A stretch of 64,000 nucleotides of DNA from Nostoc sp. 'Peltigera membranacea cyanobiont' 210A (GTDB lineage Bacteria; Cyanobacteriota; Cyanobacteriia; Cyanobacteriales; Nostocaceae), in assembly GCF_002246015.1 (NCBI RefSeq), contig NZ_NOLJ01000001.1, positions 558,293 through 622,292 of the forward strand, in the 5' to 3' direction. Position 1 is the first letter of the stretch. Each line of letters begins with the position of its first letter. Position numbers and translations under genes: made by a program. This document shows positions 35,709 to 44,022 of this stretch, in pieces. The notes beneath the pieces are model-generated. The model was not told where the DNA came from. It did no database searches and worked only from the letters and a program-made list of their open reading frames with translations.

Positions 35709-38700
35709 TTATTTTAAAGTTTGCGCTTTCTCAATACAGGCTCTTAGCTGTGCAGCGAGAACTTGGATATGGGGTTTTCTCAGCATAGTTAAGTGATTAC
35801 CAGGAATATGATGAATTTCCGTTCCTCCCACAATTATTTGATCCCAACCCATACTCGGATCTTCCTTGACAATGCTTGATTGAACCTTTGTTCTGAAAAG
35901 ATTAATTCGTTTAGGGTAGGCTTGCGGAACGTAGTTGAGAACTGCTTGGCTATTGGCATAAAAAACACGAAGCATTGGACGAATTGCTAACTCGCTTAAA
36001 AGTCTTAACTTGGATTCTTCAGGTATAACGTTAACCGTGGCATCCTCTTTACGGATGAAGTGAGAGAAGAGATTTGTTTGGAGCGATCGCGTTAGCGACT
36101 CCCAAACAGAATTTTGCACAATTTTATTAAAATTAGTCAACCCAGAAGTTAAACTGTTAATTCGATTCTTAGCGATCGCAATAATTAGATAAAAATAATC
36201 GAGGAAAAAGGGCCATATATATCGCGCCACTGTCGTCAGCATAAACTTGAAACCACTACCCAAAGAAGGTATATTACCTGGAATTGGTGCTAAAGTGTCA
36301 AGCACAGCAAGTAAAGCCACTTCTTCCCCAGACTTTTGGAGTTGTTGAGCCATTTCAAAAGCAACCCAACCTCCAAAAGACCAACCTCCTAAAAAATAAG
36401 GGCCTTTAGGCTGCACTCTACGCAATGCTTCAATGTAGTGGGTAGCCATATCTTCAATGCGAGTTAATGGAGAACTTTTTCCGTCAAGTCCAATGGGTTG
36501 TAGCCCATAAAATGGTTGATGTTTTCCCAAATTCTGAGCTAATTCGTAATAAGGGAAAACAACACCAAAAATTGGATGGACGCAGAAGAAAGCTGGATTT
36601 GAACCAGCAGGTTGAATCGGAACTAAGGGAGACCACGGGAGAGAATCTGCTTTTGAGGATAGAGCAGTTGCTAAACTTTCAATTGTCGGATTTAAAAATA
36701 AGGTAGATAACGGTAATTCGTTCTCAAACTGCTTGTGTATTTGCTTCAGGAGGCGTACAGTTAACAGCGAATCTCCTCCCAAGTCGAAAAAGTTATCGTA
36801 AATACCCACACGCTCTATATTAAGCACTTCAGCCCAAATTTTTGCTAAGGTTGACTCGGTTGGAGTCCGAGGGGCGATAAATGCTTTATCTATTAAGCCG
36901 CTAGCCGCACTGTCGAGTTCAGTTAGCGCCAAACGATCCACTTTACCACTAGCTGTTAACGGCAGAGAATCTAGCATTACAAAGGCTTTTGGGATCGTGT
37001 ATTCTGGTAATTTTTCTTTTAAGAATTTACGTAGTAGTGATGAGAAATTTTGCGTCTCTATATTGGGAACAATATAGGCCACCAAGTACTTATCACCAGA
37101 TACGTTTTCTTTAACAATTACTACTGCTTTTTGCACACTCTGATGCTGACTCAGGACTGTTTCGATTTCTGACAACTCAATGCGGAATCCACGAATTTTT
37201 ACTTGATTATCGATGCGTCCTAAAAATTCAATATTACCGTCGGGACGATACCGAGCTAAATCACCCGTCTTGTAAAGTCGCGCTCCCTTTTTATCAATAA
37301 AAGTATTAGGAATAAAGTTTTCAATAGTTAATTCGGGGCGATTAAGATAGCCTTGTGCCAATCCCTTACCACTTATGTATAATTCGCCAATAATTCCAAT
37401 TGGTAAAGGTTGTAAATGTTTATCTAATATATAAATTTTAGTATTAGCAATAGGGCGACCAATGGGCGGTTTTTCACTCATAGTACTAATCTCGGCAACG
37501 GTTGACCAAACTGTTGCTTCAGTAGGTCCGTAAGCATTAAAAAACCGACGCTGAGAGTTCCACCAACGTTTTACAATATCATCGGTACAGGATTCGCCTG
37601 CACAAATAATAGTTTGCAATGCCGGAAGTGATTCTATAGGTAAGACTGCTAACACTGCTGGCGGAAGGGTGACGTGAGTAATAGCTTTTTCGCGCAATAA
37701 TTTGAGCAAAGTTTGTCCGGGTAAAAGGGATTCTTTGTTTGCTAAATAAAGAGTTGCTCCTGTTTGTAGTGCCATGACAATCTCAAAAATTGAGGCATCG
37801 AAACTTAATGATGCGAATTGCAGAATTCGGTTACTCGGTTGTAAGTTGAAAATTTCAATCTGAGCTTTTGCTAAGTTTGACAATCCTTGATGTTGGAGTA
37901 AAACACCTTTAGGTTTTCCTGTTGAGCCAGAGGTGTAGATAACATAAGCTAGGTTATCAGATTTTACACAACTGGTTGGGTTTTCTTTGCTGTATTGTGT
38001 AATAGTTGCCCAATCTTTATCTATGCAAATAATTTGATTCGAGAAGTCTTCAAAATGCTTGAGCAACTTTTCTTGTGTCAGCAATACTGAAACTTGTGCA
38101 TCTTCTAGCATGAAGTCAAGACGCTCTGGAGGTAGGCTCGGATCTAAAGGAAGGTATGCCCCTCCAGCTTTGAGGATGCCTAATAGTGCGACGATCGCTT
38201 CTGGGGAACGCTCTACGCAAATAGCTACTAAAACGTCAGGGACTACCCCCAATTTTTTCAGATAATGTGCAAGTTGGTTGCTGCGTATATTTAACTCTTT
38301 GTAGCTGAGTTGTTCATCGTCAAAGACTAGTGCGTTCGCGGAGCGTGCGTTTAACGCAATCGCATCGGGAGTTTCCTGCACCTGCGCTTCAAATAACTGA
38401 TGAAAACACTTGTTCTCTGGATAGTCTCGTTTAGTGTCATTCCAATCAATTAATAACTCTTGTCGTTCTTGCACAGTAAGCAAAGACAAATCTGAAATCC
38501 GCTGTTCTGGATTGGCAACAATGCTTTCTAGCAGCGTTTGGAAATGTCCCAGCATTCGCGTAATGGTTTTGTCATCAAATAAATCGGTGCTATAAACCAT
38601 TTGTCCTTTCAAACTTTCCAAGTCTTGCCACAAATGGAATTCTAAATCAAGTTTTGCAGTTTTGCTATCGAATTCAAATAGCGAAAGCGTTAACCCAGGT

Positions 38701-39923
38701 AATTCTAGAGTTTCGATAGGAGTGTTTTGTAGGCTAAATACAACCTGAAAAAAAGGATGATAGCTCAAATCTCGCTCTGGGTGAAGTTCCTCCACCAATT
38801 TTTCAAAAGGCAAGTCTTGATGGCTGTATGCTCCTAAAGTTACCTCTCGGACTCGATTTAATAATTCTCGAAACGTCAGGTTCCCTGAGAAATCTGTACG
38901 TAACACCAAGCTATTGACAAAAAAACCAATTAATCCTTCTAGTTCGCTACGATTGCGATTAGCAATAGGTGAACCAACTGCAATATCCTCTTGCTGCGTG
39001 TAGCGATAGAGCAAAGTCTGAAACGCTGCCAGCATTGTCATGAACAAGGTAACGCCTTCTTGGGAACTCAGTGCCTCTAGCGCTTGAGTTAAGGTGTGTG
39101 GTAGCTCTAAAAATTGTTTTGCACCCCGGTAGCTAGGAACTGCTGGTCTTAGTCGGTCGGTGGGGAGATTCAATACCGAAATCCCGTTTAATTGCTTTTG
39201 CCAATAAACTAACTGGCTTTGTAGGGGCGAGGTGCCGTTTGCTGCCACTCCTTGTAGCCACTCCCGTTGCCATTGAGCGAAATCTGCATATTGAATGGGT
39301 AGTTCTGGTAGAAGCGTAGATACGGAATAACTAGTCGTCAGACATCGCTTATCCCCTGCTAAGGCTTTGTATAATACCCCCAATTCTTTAATTAGCACTC
39401 CAATTGACCAGCCATCGGCAACTATGTGATGTAGATTTAGCAGCAGCAGATATTCTGCTTCATCCAGTTGCAGCAGCTTTACTCGCAGTAATGGGCCAGT
39501 GGTGAGATTGAAAGGATGTTGAGCCTCTTGGGTTACGATTTGCTGCACTCGTGTGTCGCGTTCTGGGCTGTCGAAATTGCGTAGGTCTATTAAGGGAAGA
39601 GGTATGGTTAAGCTAGGTGCGTTAGCGCAGCTCTCCGCAGGAATCGCCTGTACTAGTTGCTGCTCTACCATAACAAATCTAGTACGTAACGTTTCGTGGC
39701 GACGTACAATTTCGTTGAATGTCTGCTTTAAGGCGCTGAAGTTGAGGGAACCTGTCAGGTGAAGTGCTGTTGACACGTTGTAAAATGGAATCCCCGGTGC
39801 TAACTGGTCGAGAAACCACAATCGCTGCTGGGCGAAAGAAGTGGGAAAAACGAAAACCTCTGCTTCCTCAGAAAAATTAAGTTCTTCATCATCTGTGAGA
39901 CTACTGGAAATATACTGGCTCAT
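35709..39923 (-). CDS. NRPS module with thioesterase: C - A - T - TE
   Basis: Terminating synthetase of 1404 residues that adds the last amino acid and releases the product. Condensation domain with HHIVADGWS near residue 170, adenylation motif YTSGSTGKPKG near 664, carrier LGGDSLLTVRLL near 1046, and a type I thioesterase from about 1075 with the nucleophile motif GWSFGG near 1178. The specificity residues read by eye are DAFTIAAVWK, closest to aromatic (Phe-like) codes. It is the first NRPS gene in transcription order, which is unusual for a TE module. At least four short in-frame insertions interrupt it: three in the C domain and one at the start of the A domain. Confidence 0.92.
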   Translation of the reverse strand: MSQYISSSLTDDEELNFSEEAEVFVFPTSFAQQRLWFLDQLAPGIPFYNVSTALHLTGSLNFSALKQTFNEIVRRHETLRTRFVMVEQQLVQAIPAESCANAPSLTIPLPLIDLRNFDSPERDTRVQQIVTQEAQHPFNLTTGPLLRVKLLQLDEAEYLLLLNLHHIVADGWSIGVLIKELGVLYKALAGDKRCLTTSYSVSTLLPELPIQYADFAQWQREWLQGVAANGTSPLQSQLVYWQKQLNGISVLNLPTDRLRPAVPSYRGAKQFLELPHTLTQALEALSSQEGVTLFMTMLAAFQTLLYRYTQQEDIAVGSPIANRNRSELEGLIGFFVNSLVLRTDFSGNLTFRELLNRVREVTLGAYSHQDLPFEKLVEELHPERDLSYHPFFQVVFSLQNTPIETLELPGLTLSLFEFDSKTAKLDLEFHLWQDLESLKGQMVYSTDLFDDKTITRMLGHFQTLLESIVANPEQRISDLSLLTVQERQELLIDWNDTKRDYPENKCFHQLFEAQVQETPDAIALNARSANALVFDDEQLSYKELNIRSNQLAHYLKKLGVVPDVLVAICVERSPEAIVALLGILKAGGAYLPLDPSLPPERLDFMLEDAQVSVLLTQEKLLKHFEDFSNQIICIDKDWATITQYSKENPTSCVKSDNLAYVIYTSGSTGKPKGVLLQHQGLSNLAKAQIEIFNLQPSNRILQFASLSFDASIFEIVMALQTGATLYLANKESLLPGQTLLKLLREKAITHVTLPPAVLAVLPIESLPALQTIICAGESCTDDIVKRWWNSQRRFFNAYGPTEATVWSTVAEISTMSEKPPIGRPIANTKIYILDKHLQPLPIGIIGELYISGKGLAQGYLNRPELTIENFIPNTFIDKKGARLYKTGDLARYRPDGNIEFLGRIDNQVKIRGFRIELSEIETVLSQHQSVQKAVVIVKENVSGDKYLVAYIVPNIETQNFSSLLRKFLKEKLPEYTIPKAFVMLDSLPLTASGKVDRLALTELDSAASGLIDKAFIAPRTPTESTLAKIWAEVLNIERVGIYDNFFDLGGDSLLTVRLLKQIHKQFENELPLSTLFLNPTIESLATALSSKADSLPWSPLVPIQPAGSNPAFFCVHPIFGVVFPYYELAQNLGKHQPFYGLQPIGLDGKSSPLTRIEDMATHYIEALRRVQPKGPYFLGGWSFGGWVAFEMAQQLQKSGEEVALLAVLDTLAPIPGNIPSLGSGFKFMLTTVARYIWPFFLDYFYLIIAIAKNRINSLTSGLTNFNKIVQNSVWESLTRSLQTNLFSHFIRKEDATVNVIPEESKLRLLSELAIRPMLRVFYANSQAVLNYVPQAYPKRINLFRTKVQSSIVKEDPSMGWDQIIVGGTEIHHIPGNHLTMLRKPHIQVLAAQLRACIEKAQTLK
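38328..38351. repeat. 24-bp in-frame insertion in NRPS-TE (A-domain start)
   Basis: The protein reads DAIALNARSANALVFDDEQL where the sister synthetase reads DATALVFDDDKL, so about eight residues (NARSANAL) are extra. The DNA GCGTTCGCGGAGCGTGCGTT is palindrome-like. Confidence 0.65.
39225..39245. repeat. 21-bp in-frame insertion in NRPS-TE (C domain)
   Basis: The protein reads WLQGVAANGTSPLQSQLVYW; the sister proteins read WLQGEVLQTQLAYW or close to it. The seven extra residues AANGTSP are coded by 21 bp, keeping the frame. Confidence 0.6.
39314..39348. repeat. 35-bp palindrome-related insertion in NRPS-TE (C domain)
   Basis: On the coding strand it starts GCGATGTCTGACGAC and ends TACGC, like the element at 46992-47020 (GCGATGTCTACGAC to TACGC). 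It gives CLTTSYSVST, absent from the sister synthetases at this place. Confidence 0.6.
39621..39641. repeat. 21-bp in-frame insertion in NRPS-TE (C domain)
   Basis: The protein reads QAIPAESCANAPSLTIPL; the sister module reads QAIAPSLTIPL. The seven extra residues PAESCAN are coded by GTTAGCGCAGCTCTCCGCAG plus one base on the plus strand. Confidence 0.7.
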
Positions 39924-40087
39924 AAGTGAATGGCAAACAGTTTTGACTCTTGTTGCACTTGCTAAAAAACGTGAAAACAGTCCTCAAGATCAAATGGGAT
40001 ACCAGAAATAGGGGTAGATATAGCTTCCGCTGACACAAGTAGTCTGCCAACCCAAAATTGTTGGGTGGAGGCAGCAAGGGTGCAGGG

Positions 40088-40172
40088 GTGTGGGAGGTTT
40101 GGGAGGTGTGGGAGGTGTGGGAGGATGGGGAAGAAGTCTTACCCCCCACACTCCCCACACTCCCCACACTCC
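40088..40172. repeat. opposed 9-bp tandem repeats upstream of the NRPS operon
   Basis: Four units of GTGTGGGAG (one changed) are followed about 20 bp later by three units of CCCACACTC, so the two arrays can pair. They lie 165-250 bp before the first NRPS start at 39923, within a 421-bp gap that must hold the NRPS promoter; no hexamers could be assigned. Confidence 0.7.
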
Positions 40173-40281
40173 TTTTCCCCCTCTGCCTACACTATGCGTG
40201 AGAAATCCGGGGCAAGGTCTTGCGCCCCTATGAACATAAAAATAATTTTGGATAATTTATTTTTTGTCAGTCCCTAAAAAA

Positions 40282-40312
40282 AATGCAAAATTATTTTTGG
40301 TAATTTTGCATT
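40282..40312 (-). terminator. terminator of the GT2 gene, possibly bidirectional
   Basis: AATGCAAAATTA and TAATTTTGCATT form a 12-bp stem with a 7-nt loop. On the minus strand it runs into TTTTTT, 33 bp after the glycosyltransferase stop; on the plus strand TTTTTAATTTTT follows. Confidence 0.8.
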
Positions 40313-40344
40313 TTTAATTTTTAATTTTTAATTTCCCAAAGGGG

Positions 40345-41751
40345 CTATTCCCCATGCCCAGTATGCAAAGTTTTCACCCATTTCAGGCGCTTTGGTCTTA
40401 CCGACATTCGAGCAGTAGTACTGCTCATGACGACTAACCAGTGCAACATATATAAACTGCCGCGCAGGGTTTGCACCAGCATTATAAAATATGTAGAAAG
40501 TGGGAATTTTTGATCTTGACGTACCCGCTTCAGACCTGTAAACATCCCTACCATCGACATAGAAATAGACAAGCCTGTGATGGGACTTAACATGGGTGGA
40601 CGATGACGAGCGATCGCCATTAATAAATCTGGGACTGCTGCTGTAGGTAAGATATACATAATCAGCATAAAAATCAGCAAATCCCAGCTTTTACGCGTTC
40701 CCATGCGGTTTTTGAGAATTAAATCCCAATAATCCAAATAGCGCTGATAACCGCCTTCTGCCCAACGGTTGCGCTGATGCCAGAGTGAAACTGCACTTGT
40801 CACTCCTTCTTCTTGCACCGCTGGATGGAAAACACACTCAATATCCCATTTATCCAAATGTAAACGGATTGTCAAATCCAAATCATCGGTAATGGTTTCT
40901 TCATTCCAGCCACCGCAGCTTTCCAAGGCGGAACGCCGGACAAATTGACCATTGCCCCGCAGTTCGCCAATGCCACCAAGGGCAGTCCGCTGTTGCTGAA
41001 ACCAGGTATCAAGTGCCATTTCGGCCATTTGACCCTTAGTCCAAAAGTTGTCTTTAGCGTTGGCGATCGCTTTTCGCACCTGCACCGCCCCCACGTTTTC
41101 TCTTTGAAATAAAGGTATTACCTGTTGCAGCAAGTCTGGTGTGACTTGGGCATCAGCATCAAATACTGCTATAATATCGCCTTTTGTCAGCGGCAACACC
41201 TGATTCAACGCCCCTGATTTGCCACCAGTAGCTTCTGCTGAACGCCTTAGTACTTTCAGTCGGTCGTGTTTCTGTTCGAGTTCTGCTAATAAATGTGGCG
41301 TGCTATCACTGCTGTGATCGTCAATTATCCAAATTTCGTACTGCCCACCTGGATATTCCAGATTACAAAGATTTTTGACTAATTTAGCAATTACCGCTTC
41401 CTCATTTTTCGCAGCCACTAGCACAGAAACAGAAGGTAAATCTCCCTGTATTTCTTTTGGATAGCGACGGGATTTAGTAAACACCACCACCAAAGCATGA
41501 AATCCTAGAATGGTGGTTAGTCCTAGAATAAAAATGGAAGCCCAAGAAACTAAATGTAGAGCGATCGTGCCACTCCAGACGATAGTCAAGACTAGAGCTG
41601 CTTTGCCTCTACGACCTTGAAACCGGGATGGTAGAGACATAGAATCTGTCTCTAACACTGACTCCTCATCTACTGATAGGTCAGACAACAAGGAGTTGAG
41701 CGGATCAAGCTCTTGATAAGAATCTTCTTCGGGCCAGGAATTCGCTGGCAT
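40345..41751 (-). CDS. membrane family 2 glycosyltransferase (BcsA-like processive type)
   Basis: Inner-membrane enzyme using a nucleotide sugar to build or modify a beta-linked glycan. Two membrane segments lie at about 50-95. The catalytic domain follows: VLVAAKNEEAVI, WIIDDHSSDST, FDADAQ (the DxD), TDDLDLTIRL, and QRNRWAEGG, equivalent to the Q(R/Q)xRW acceptor motif. Three more hydrophobic segments follow (LLIFMLIMYILPTAAVP, SISMSMVGMFTGL, LRGSLYMLHWLVVMSS). No PilZ domain. The 468 residues suit a small cellulose-synthase-like GT2. It lies upstream of the NRPS operon on the same strand but is separated by a strong terminator. The product is unknown. Confidence 0.85.
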   Translation of the reverse strand: MPANSWPEEDSYQELDPLNSLLSDLSVDEESVLETDSMSLPSRFQGRRGKAALVLTIVWSGTIALHLVSWASIFILGLTTILGFHALVVVFTKSRRYPKEIQGDLPSVSVLVAAKNEEAVIAKLVKNLCNLEYPGGQYEIWIIDDHSSDSTPHLLAELEQKHDRLKVLRRSAEATGGKSGALNQVLPLTKGDIIAVFDADAQVTPDLLQQVIPLFQRENVGAVQVRKAIANAKDNFWTKGQMAEMALDTWFQQQRTALGGIGELRGNGQFVRRSALESCGGWNEETITDDLDLTIRLHLDKWDIECVFHPAVQEEGVTSAVSLWHQRNRWAEGGYQRYLDYWDLILKNRMGTRKSWDLLIFMLIMYILPTAAVPDLLMAIARHRPPMLSPITGLSISMSMVGMFTGLKRVRQDQKFPLSTYFIMLVQTLRGSLYMLHWLVVMSSTTARMSVRPKRLKWVKTLHTGHGE

Positions 41752-42406
41752 AGGTTAGGTTGCTTGATTCAAAAACCACTATTTGTCTACAGTTAGTAAT
41801 TTTACGGACAAATATCCCTAAGCTACTTTTCCCGATATTAATCGGAATGGGCAAACTGCAATACCCGCTATCCCTAAGCCAAAAGCCGCTGGGACTACCT
41901 TTGTTGTCACCGCCACTGTGCGTAATTACCTCATATTAACCGCGTTTACTACTCTTAGACAGAAGCTTGATTCCTTTGATAGCCACTTCGGCAGGAAGCT
42001 TGTAGAGTCGGACTTTCTCTAACGAGAACTCCGGTTTGAGTAAAGTAATAGCAAGGTAGCAGCAGCTTTTTGTTGGGAAAAACTGCAATAACGGCATCCA
42101 CCACTTTACAGTAGACATTTTTAGTGTTATCGTTCCCAGATTCGATAACAGTTAATGCAGCATCATTGTAACCGAAATTTTAATATTTCTTAGTAGTAAC
42201 TTCATTTATTGGGCATGGGGCATTGGTATTGGCATTAGGGAGAGGTGACAAGTGATAGGGAATAATCTGTACCCTGTAACCTGTACCCTATTCCCTATTC
42301 CCTTCTTCACTGACCACTATGTGCTTTAGACACATCTTTGGGGAATACTACTAACATCCACTAATATCCCCACCCAGTTGCTAACTAACTTGAGGAATAT
42401 TTAACT
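41752..42406. other. intergenic region with a possible decayed coding fragment
   Basis: In this 655-bp gap a minus-strand frame of about 70 codons (roughly 41960-42180) has no start and reads TVIESGNDNTKNVYCKVVDA and FPNKKLLLPCYYFTQTGVL. It looks more protein-like than the overlapping ATG-started frame at 41936-42118, but I cannot identify either. The right part holds low-complexity ACCCTATTCCC copies and the promoter of the next gene. Confidence 0.35.
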
Positions 42407-42781
42407 ATGTCTATTGAGCAACTCCAGCCTGCAACTCAACAACAAGCCAGTGTTTACTTACCTTATGTTCAGGGCGCTAGGCGCAATTTCTTACCCTATG
42501 CCATCAGTCTTTATCAAAAAGGCGTCTTGGAAGGACATCGGAAGATTGAAGCCAGCGAACATGTTCCCTTTGTCGCCTCCTGGAATGTTGCTACTTTACC
42601 CTCAGACTTAACCCGTTGCCGAATTCAGTTTGATGGCAATGCTGACCTGAGTTATGAACTGATGATGGCTAGTTTCGAGTTTATTAATTTTTTAATTGAA
42701 CTGATGGACAACTATAAACGTTATCGTATAACCGATTTTTCACAACAGTTTTACCGCAAGCTACTGCGTATAGATGATTGA
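42407..42781 (+). CDS. conserved hypothetical protein (cyanobacterial type)
   Basis: A 124-residue soluble protein without signal peptide or membrane segment. Visible features are a Gln-rich start, YVQGARRNFLPYAISLYQKG, and a C-terminal amphipathic stretch FEFINFLIELMDNYKRYRIT. GAGG lies 11 bp before the ATG and a clear terminator follows, so it is a genuine single gene. I do not recognise a functional family. The codon use is like that of the neighbours. Confidence 0.7.
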   Translation: MSIEQLQPATQQQASVYLPYVQGARRNFLPYAISLYQKGVLEGHRKIEASEHVPFVASWNVATLPSDLTRCRIQFDGNADLSYELMMASFEFINFLIELMDNYKRYRITDFSQQFYRKLLRIDD

Positions 42782-42789
42782 TTAAACTC

Positions 42790-42820
42790 AGCCGGATTTG
42801 CAAAAGTCCGGCTTATTTTA
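42790..42820 (+). terminator. intrinsic terminator of the 42407 gene
   Basis: AGCCGGA (42790-42796) pairs with TCCGGCT (42807-42813) around a 10-nt loop and is followed by TATTTTA. Confidence 0.75.
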
Positions 42821-42879
42821 AATTGATAGATAAATAAGTTCGTAGTAAGGACTTTAGTCCTTATTGTCTAAGATTATTT

Positions 42880-42931
42880 GCTCACAAGGCGTTGATGTTT
42901 ACAATTCAGCTTCAGCCTTGTGAGCTTTTTT
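42880..42931 (+). terminator. second plus-strand terminator-like hairpin
   Basis: GCTCACAAGGC (42880-42890) and GCCTTGTGAGC (42915-42925) give an 11-bp stem with a 24-nt loop and a TTTTTT tail. It may back up the previous terminator or stop transcription before the convergent PEP-CTERM gene. Confidence 0.6.
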
Positions 42932-42948
42932 ACAACAGGCTTTCAGTT

Positions 42949-43752
42949 TTAAAACGTCTTCCTAAGTCCGCTGTCTTTTCTTCTTTTCAGAACGATACCA
43001 AAACTCGCTACCATCAGAGTTCCGAGAAGGCTAGCGGGTTCTGGAATAGAAGTTTCATTTATAGGTACTATGATTCTTAAATTTGCCAAGCTAGCGTTAG
43101 TTATGGTCAAGGACGTTACGCCTGGGAAACCTGGGATATCGGACTGGAAATCAAAGACTGTGGGAGTTAAATTCCCATTGGGATTACTATATCGCTCCCC
43201 ATATCCACTCACTTCAAAAGTACCTTGATACTTCTTTCCGGTGCCTGGGTCGGTGACAGTACCAGTGTAGAAAGCTTTTGTGAGATTAAATTCATCTTGA
43301 ACTACTCCTTGAAATGTGGTTCCTGGCAATTGTCCCTGGTAGAGGAAGGCAGTCAACTGACCACCAGAAAGCACCGGCGATGTCAGAACACCATCAAACG
43401 AGACAATTGGAATACCTTTAAAGTCAACAAAGTAATGCAGACTTCCATCAGAGCGTGTTTCTACCTTTAAATAGTCTGACTGGTATACAGGAACATAATT
43501 GGGATTATTATTAGTACCTAAGTTCCGGTAATAAGTTCCAGTTTCATCCGTATCAATACGAGTAGTACTATTATTGAAATTGGGATTATTTCTGGGAAGT
43601 TCGATAGTTCCTGATAATGTGCCAGTGCTTTCAATTGTGATGAATTGAGCAGCAATTGCACTTGCTCCACTGATAGCGATCGCTACTGCTGCGAGACAAC
43701 TGCTGCTAAGAGCTGCAAAACCTAGCTTAATCCCTGATGAACTGACTTTCAT
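42949..43752 (-). CDS. PEP-CTERM sorting domain protein
   Basis: Exported protein of about 267 residues. The N-terminus is a signal peptide (FAALSSSCLAAVAIAISGAS, then AIAAQF). The C-terminus has the PEP-CTERM sorting signal: IPEPASLLG, a short hydrophobic segment MVASFGIVL, then KRRK. Such proteins are recognised by exosortase and linked to exopolysaccharide or the envelope. The middle is beta-rich, without Cys or known catalytic motif. AAGGA lies before both a TTG at 43758 and the ATG at 43752; I chose the ATG. It stands alone and converges on the 42407 gene. No exosortase is in the window. Confidence 0.85.
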   Translation of the reverse strand: MKVSSSGIKLGFAALSSSCLAAVAIAISGASAIAAQFITIESTGTLSGTIELPRNNPNFNNSTTRIDTDETGTYYRNLGTNNNPNYVPVYQSDYLKVETRSDGSLHYFVDFKGIPIVSFDGVLTSPVLSGGQLTAFLYQGQLPGTTFQGVVQDEFNLTKAFYTGTVTDPGTGKKYQGTFEVSGYGERYSNPNGNLTPTVFDFQSDIPGFPGVTSLTITNASLANLRIIVPINETSIPEPASLLGTLMVASFGIVLKRRKDSGLRKTF

Positions 43753-44022
43753 TAACAAATTGTTCCTTTAATTGCCGATAGTAAACACACTTAATCTGCT
43801 GAGATTTATTACAAATATTTCTCAAGCATGATTTATTATTCCCAAGCTGGTGATGGAAGTTTCATCGGCAACAAAAAGTCTTGTCAATCGCTATTTTTAT
43901 CGAACAGAATTCAGGAGTCAGGAGTCAAAATTCAGTTGGGTATTCTGACCGAAAAAGCGTCTGAATAATCGGCGTTTTTGCACCTTCACTAAATTGTTCT
44001 TTATTTGATTCTAATTTTTAGA

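Noticed and set aside
36080..36105. Possible further palindromic insertion in the thioesterase domain (GCGATCGCGTTAGCGACTCC)
   Set aside because: Resembles the other inserts, but this part of TE domains is too variable to tell insertion from normal sequence without an alignment.
42880..42931. Riboswitch upstream of the PEP-CTERM gene
   Set aside because: It is downstream of that gene (minus strand) and is a simple stem-loop with a U-run, so a terminator is the plain reading.
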